DNA of 12,420 nt, taken from the NCBI GenBank assembly GCA_003008705.1, contig PDUO01000037.1, positions 59,912-72,331 on the forward strand. The letters run 5' to 3'. This stretch comes from Pezicula radicicola. Taxonomy: Eukaryota; Ascomycota; Leotiomycetes; Helotiales; Dermateaceae. The notes beneath the pieces were generated by a model that worked only from the letters and a program-made list of their open reading frames with translations, made no database searches and was not told the origin of the DNA. This document shows, one piece after another, positions 8,241 through 12,420 of this stretch; position 1 is the stretch's first letter, and the number at the start of each line of letters is the position of its first letter. Both the position numbers and the translations under genes were made by a program.

Positions 8241-9300
8241 TTAAATACTTCTTATTTATAATTATTAATTTACTAGAAGTAAATATATAGACTAAGATTA
8301 AATCCCTTCTATAAGAAGAAGATTCCCTTAATTTATATTATTAGTAAACTATCTATATTCTCTATTAAACTTATAATAGAGATAAATCTTATAAAATAGA
8401 ATTAAAAGTATTATTAAAACTTAAAGCTTTTACTATAAATATAATTATAAATACTTTTATTAAGGGTATCTAGAATAAGGTACTCTATTAGACTTTACTC
8501 TTAAAAGGGGCTATAATATATAATATCTTATAAAGAGTTTATAAAATTATTTAAGAATTATAGAGATTAATTAAAATTATAATATAAATAAAGAAAGTAA
8601 TAATTAAGGAATAAGAAGTTAAATATCTCTATTTTAAAACTAAAGAGATATTAGATATAATCTTTTAAATCTATAATTATTTAATTAAATCTATAATATC
8701 TAAAATAGTATTTAAAAATAAAAGTTTTATTTAATTTTATAAAGTTATAATAAGATATAATTTTCTAAGAAACTATACTTATATAAACTCTCTAGGAACT
8801 TATTAAGTTTTATTAAAAGTTATTAATTATTAGATATTAAATAATATTAATAATAATCTTAATTAATTTATTAAGAACCTTAATAGTAATCTTTATTATC
8901 TTAATAATAATTATTATCCTTTATATAAAATATATAAATAGTATTTATTAGTTAATTATCTAAGACTACTATAAATATAAAGTAATATTCTAAACTATCT
9001 TTAAACTTCTTTATTTATTAATCCTAAACCTAGTTAAAAGACTATTAGATTTTAAACCTTACTAGTAATTAATATTAATCTTATAAATTAATAACTCTAG
9101 TAAATAAGTTAGAGATCTTACTCTCCTCTTTTATTAGTTATTAATTCTAGGAATCTTATTATTAATAGAACTAAATAGATAAATAAGTTTAATAAACTAC
9201 TATATATATACTATAAGAACTATAGATATATATATTTAAATTATAATAGAATACTATTATTATACTAAGAATAAGTTTATTTAAAATCTATTATCTTTAG
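8241..9300 (+). pseudogene. Decayed gag-like region of the gypsy element
   Basis: Frame 2 carries long runs with few stops leading to a ghost CCHC knuckle at the C-terminal end, where a nucleocapsid motif belongs in Gag. No start codon can be recognised because every ATG followed the TpG-to-TpA change. The part before about 8,460 is assigned only by continuity of the frame. Confidence 0.5.
9203..9244 (+). pseudogene. Ghost CCHC zinc knuckle with all four ligands turned to Tyr
   Basis: The 14 codons read Y-I-Y-Y-K-N-Y-R-Y-I-Y-L-N-Y. TAT codons occupy positions 1, 4, 9 and 14, exactly the C-x2-C-x4-H-x4-C spacing of a retroviral-type nucleocapsid knuckle. TGT to TAT and CAT to TAT are the two changes RIP makes at these codons. 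AGA at position 8 would be the usual Gly (GGA). The zinc site is dead. Confidence 0.7.
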
Positions 9301-9839
9301 AGAATAAATTATATCTTACTTTATATTATTATAAACTTTTAATTTACTAGAATATATTATATCTTTTTTAGAAATTATAACTCTATTTATATCTACTAGT
9401 AAACTATCCTCTCTATCCTATAAAATTAACTTTAAAAGGATAAGAATTAAGGATCTTAGTAATACTAATAGTAAGGAATCTAGTAAACCTAAGTTAATAC
9501 CTCTTACTTCCTTTATAATAGACTTATCTATAAGAAAGTACTAGTAAATAAATATTAATAATATAATAAACTCTAATAATTAGATCTAACTAGTTTATAT
9601 TATTATAAAGAAAGTAAGAGTAAAGAAAGAGACTAAGAAGATTAAATATCTTTATAAAATTATTATATATAAAGGATTAGAACCTATTAACTATAGATCC
9701 TTAATAGAGTATATCTAGATCCTTATTAATCTATTAGAGTTATTCTAGGTTTTACTAGAATTATTAATTAAATTTAAGAGATTATTTACTTAGACTACTC
9801 TTAAGAGATATAAGAGACCTCTAACTCTAATAGTTAAGA

Positions 9840-10330
9840 GTATATAAATCTATAAAGGGGTAACTATTATTATTAATATAAAGAAGATATTCCTAGTTAT
9901 AGATATAAACTAGAAAGTTTTTAAATTATTAATTATAATAAAAACTAGAAAGAGTAAGAGATTCTAGAAATATATTATTCTTTTTATAAAAGTTATTTAA
10001 ATAGATTAAGGATTAGAACTAATTATTATTACTAGTAGTTTAATTAAAGTATTAAACTATAAATCTATATTCCTAGAAAAGTCCTCTAATAGGATTAACT
10101 CTAGTTTATCTATTAGTATAATTAATAATTAGATATTACTTCTTATATATTTTATTTAATTTAAGATTAGAGTAAAGGGGATCTAATAAGAAGTATCTAT
10201 ATTTATCTATTTATATAATTAAGATTCTAATAAACTTTACTTATTATTTAAGTTTCTCTAGCTCTACTCTATAAATATAGTCTTAATAATTAAAGGAAAT
10301 TAGATTAATATTAAAGATCTATTTATTAAA
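9840..10330 (+). pseudogene. Decayed retropepsin-like protease region
   Basis: Frame 2 downstream of the knuckle shows ID*G at 10001-10012, fitting the catalytic Asp-x-Gly of aspartic proteases. It also shows LLFKFL*LYSINIVLIIKGN near 10241-10300, fitting the LLGxxWL...V/A...I stretch at the end of such domains. The second residue of the active triplet is a stop codon that RIP can create from Gln. Position between Gag and RT is as expected. The match is looser than for RT. Confidence 0.5.
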
Positions 10331-11100
10331 GAAAAGATTTCCTTTATTATAGATTCTAAGTTAGTTCTATTAATATTATTTAATTTAATTCTATATTCTA
10401 AAGATCTTAAACTAGTATATTTATAAATCCTAGTAGACTTATTATTATCTTTTAATAAGTCTAAGTTTAAGAAATTACTAGAAGAATATATTAATAATAG
10501 TTTCTTTTTAAAAAACTAAGATATTACTAATATAATATTAAAGTATATACTTTTAAGAAAAGTAATTATAAACCTACTAGGGAAGTTTTAAAAAGTTATT
10601 ATCTATTAATCTTAATTATATTATTTACTAGAATAAACTCTATCTATAAAAGTTTATTAATATCTTAAATTAAACCTAATATAATAAAGGTTATTAAGAT
10701 CCTACTTATACTAGAATTATATCTTATTAAAGGAGATATCTCTAGTAAATATTAAACTATATTAAGGATATTAATTAAGTATAGATTATTATATATAAAA
10801 GATAAGAACCCTAAGGAATTACTAGTAAACTAAGCTAGTTTACTAAATATACTAGTAGGAATAATAGGATTACTAGAAGCTTTAGAAGATATACTTATTA
10901 GAAATCTTATTTTATTTCTAATAGATTATTATTTAATTAGAAGAGTTATTAGTTTAAACCCTTAGAGAGAAATTAAATTATAATTTATTATTATTAAATT
11001 AAAACTTAAACTAGTTATCTCTAATAAAGAATCTTATTAAAAAGTTATTAGACTTTTATATACTTACTAGAATCTAAATACTACTAAGCTTAGAGATATT

Positions 11101-11890
11101 CCTCTAACTAACCTCTATTAGTATAAAGTCTTATTAATTAATAGATTAAAGTCTTTTAAAATACTAGTTTAATATTAATAGTATCTCTATAAAGAATTCT
11201 AGTTTTAAAAGATAGTTTAAGAGGGTTTAAACTATAGAATATATAAGAGAATAGTTCTTATAAATAGTAGACTTTTAGTCTAAACCTTAACTCTAGTAGT
11301 TATTAATAAAGAAGATATAATATTAGTAAATAAAGATCCTTTTAAATATTAAATTATATTTAACTATTTAAATATTCCTAAAGAAAAGTCTAGTATATAT
11401 ATAAAACTAGTTATAAAAATTTATAACTATCTCTTTTAACTAGAATACTAGTATTATATAGTATTTAACTTAAAATATAAATATTAAACTATTAGAATTT
11501 ATTTATTAAATTATTATATATATATATTTATAATCCTAGAAATTAGTTAGTTATAACTTACTAGAATACTATAAAGTACTATAAGTTTAAGTTTTATATT
11601 TAATAAGACTATAAGTATTATACTTAGTAAATTATATTTAATCTATCTAGATAAGAATAAATATAAACTATCTCTTCTAGTCCTTAATATAGAGTATTCT
11701 CTATCTAACTATATATTCTATTTAGATAATATATTCTCTAGAAAATAATCCTTTAAGGAAGTATATTATTAGCTAGAATATTATTTCCTTTTAAGAATAA
11801 CTTAAATAATACTAAAGCTATTATTTAAAAAGTTAAAGTTATTTATTACTAAGGTATTAACCTTAGAGATTATTTATTAAATAAATAATA
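11101..11890 (+). pseudogene. Decayed gypsy reverse transcriptase
   Basis: Frame 1 reads through a Ty3/gypsy RT: IIFNYLNIPKEK from 11353 (family IIFDYSxIPEEK), VFNLKYKY*TI at 11461-11493 (VFDLKxGYW), LTRIL*STISLSF near 11557-11595 (LxRMPxGxxxSxF) and the catalytic FYLDNIF at 11716-11736 (FYVDDIF). Asp is changed to Asn by G-to-A, and Trp and Gln codons are stops. The frame runs without an indel from about 10,800 to the window end. The enzyme would copy element RNA into DNA; this copy cannot encode it. Confidence 0.87.
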
Positions 11891-12420
11891 AGTTAAAAAT
11901 TAAGAAAGACTAAATATAAAAGATTTATAAATAACTAGTTTCTAAGAATCTTACTAAGGTTTTTACTTTTAAAGATATAGTTAAGATTACTTACTAGTAG
12001 ATAAAGAACTTCTCTAAGATTAATAAGTTATTATCTTATCTTATAAGAAAGGATATTAAGTAGAACTAGGGATTTATTAAATAAGTTATATTTAAGATTC
12101 TAAGGGAAAAATACTCTATCTTAATTATAGTTTTTAAGTTCTAATTTAAGCTTCTAGTAGAATTATACTTAAATACTAGTTTATATATAACTAGATATAT
12201 AATTATATAAAAATAATCTAGTTAGAAAACTTTAGTTCTATTCCTCTTTAATTTATTTATATTTATTAAAATCTAGATAAATTATAAGATCTATAAGAGG
12301 GAATTATATATAATTATTAAATTTTATAAGAAATATAAGTATATACTTTAGAGAAATATTAAGAGTATTATTTAAATAGATTATTATCTAATTATATACT
12401 TTTTAAAAATATATTCTTAT
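11891..12420 (+). pseudogene. Decayed gypsy RNase H (runs off the window)
   Basis: The same frame continues into the RT connection and RNase H. INKLLSYLIRK near 12022-12054 matches the INxPLxxLxxK region after RT. YKRELYIIIKFYKKYKYIL at 12292-12348 matches the YxxxxREL helix with its conserved Glu intact. IDYYLIIYFL from 12376 matches the TDHxPLxxFL box with the Asp codon (12379-12381) intact. The sequence ends shortly after, so any integrase lies beyond the right edge. Confidence 0.8.

Larger units (their letters stand above)
8241..12420 (+). mobile_element. RIP-saturated 5' part of a Ty3/gypsy LTR retrotransposon
   Basis: On the + strand the block reads in order as gag with a zinc-knuckle ghost, a retropepsin-like region, reverse transcriptase and RNase H, the gypsy order. 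The window stops in or just after RNase H, so integrase and the 3' LTR would lie to the right. Decay is by transitions only, with no obvious deletion. Gag/protease use frame 2, RT/RNase H frame 1. The left limit is approximate. Confidence 0.8.

Noticed and set aside
1..12420. CRISPR arrays, operons, bacterial promoters or terminators, tRNA or rRNA genes
   Set aside because: None seen; the genes carry spliceosomal introns and the arms are RIP-mutated, so the DNA is fungal.

Overview
The window looks like a filamentous ascomycete (Pezizomycotina). A block of ordinary base composition (about 1,997-6,362) carries two intron-bearing genes with fungal-type short introns (49-67 nt, GT...AG, CTGAC branch sites). 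It lies between two long, extremely AT-rich arms. On reading both arms I saw essentially no CpA, TpG or CpG dinucleotides; C survives almost only before C or T. That is the signature of saturating repeat-induced point mutation (RIP), a process of ascomycete fungi. The species cannot be told from this.

Left arm (1-about 1,990): the decayed 3' half of a Ty1/copia retrotransposon on the + strand. Reverse transcriptase and RNase H can still be read in one frame (about 160-1,290), followed by about 620 bp that probably holds the 3' LTR. The step to normal sequence is abrupt, at about 1,983-1,997.

Central island: after a short promoter region that contains a nested inverted repeat (2,032-2,091), a three-exon + strand gene (2,256-3,381) encodes a 333-aa Fe(II)/2-oxoglutarate-type dioxygenase. 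Tail-to-tail with it, a three-exon - strand gene (5,806-3,630) encodes a 686-aa Zn2Cys6 transcription factor with a Fungal_trans_2-like C-terminal region. Its zinc cluster is visible only after splicing; the long uninterrupted reading frame starts downstream of it. About 550 bp upstream of the factor hold a CCCCGGA direct repeat and a short orphan reading frame that stops where AT-rich DNA begins.

Right arm (about 6,363-12,420): a graded transition (to about 6,730), then unassigned saturated DNA (to about 8,240), then the 5' part of a decayed Ty3/gypsy retrotransposon on the + strand: gag with a ghost CCHC knuckle, protease-like region, reverse transcriptase and RNase H, cut by the window end. 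Gag/protease read in frame 2 and RT/RNase H in frame 1.

Working together: the two live genes form an isolated regulator plus tailoring-type oxygenase pair in a transposon graveyard. That layout would fit a remnant or minimal unit of an accessory metabolic locus, but the pathway link is inference; no other biosynthetic gene is present.
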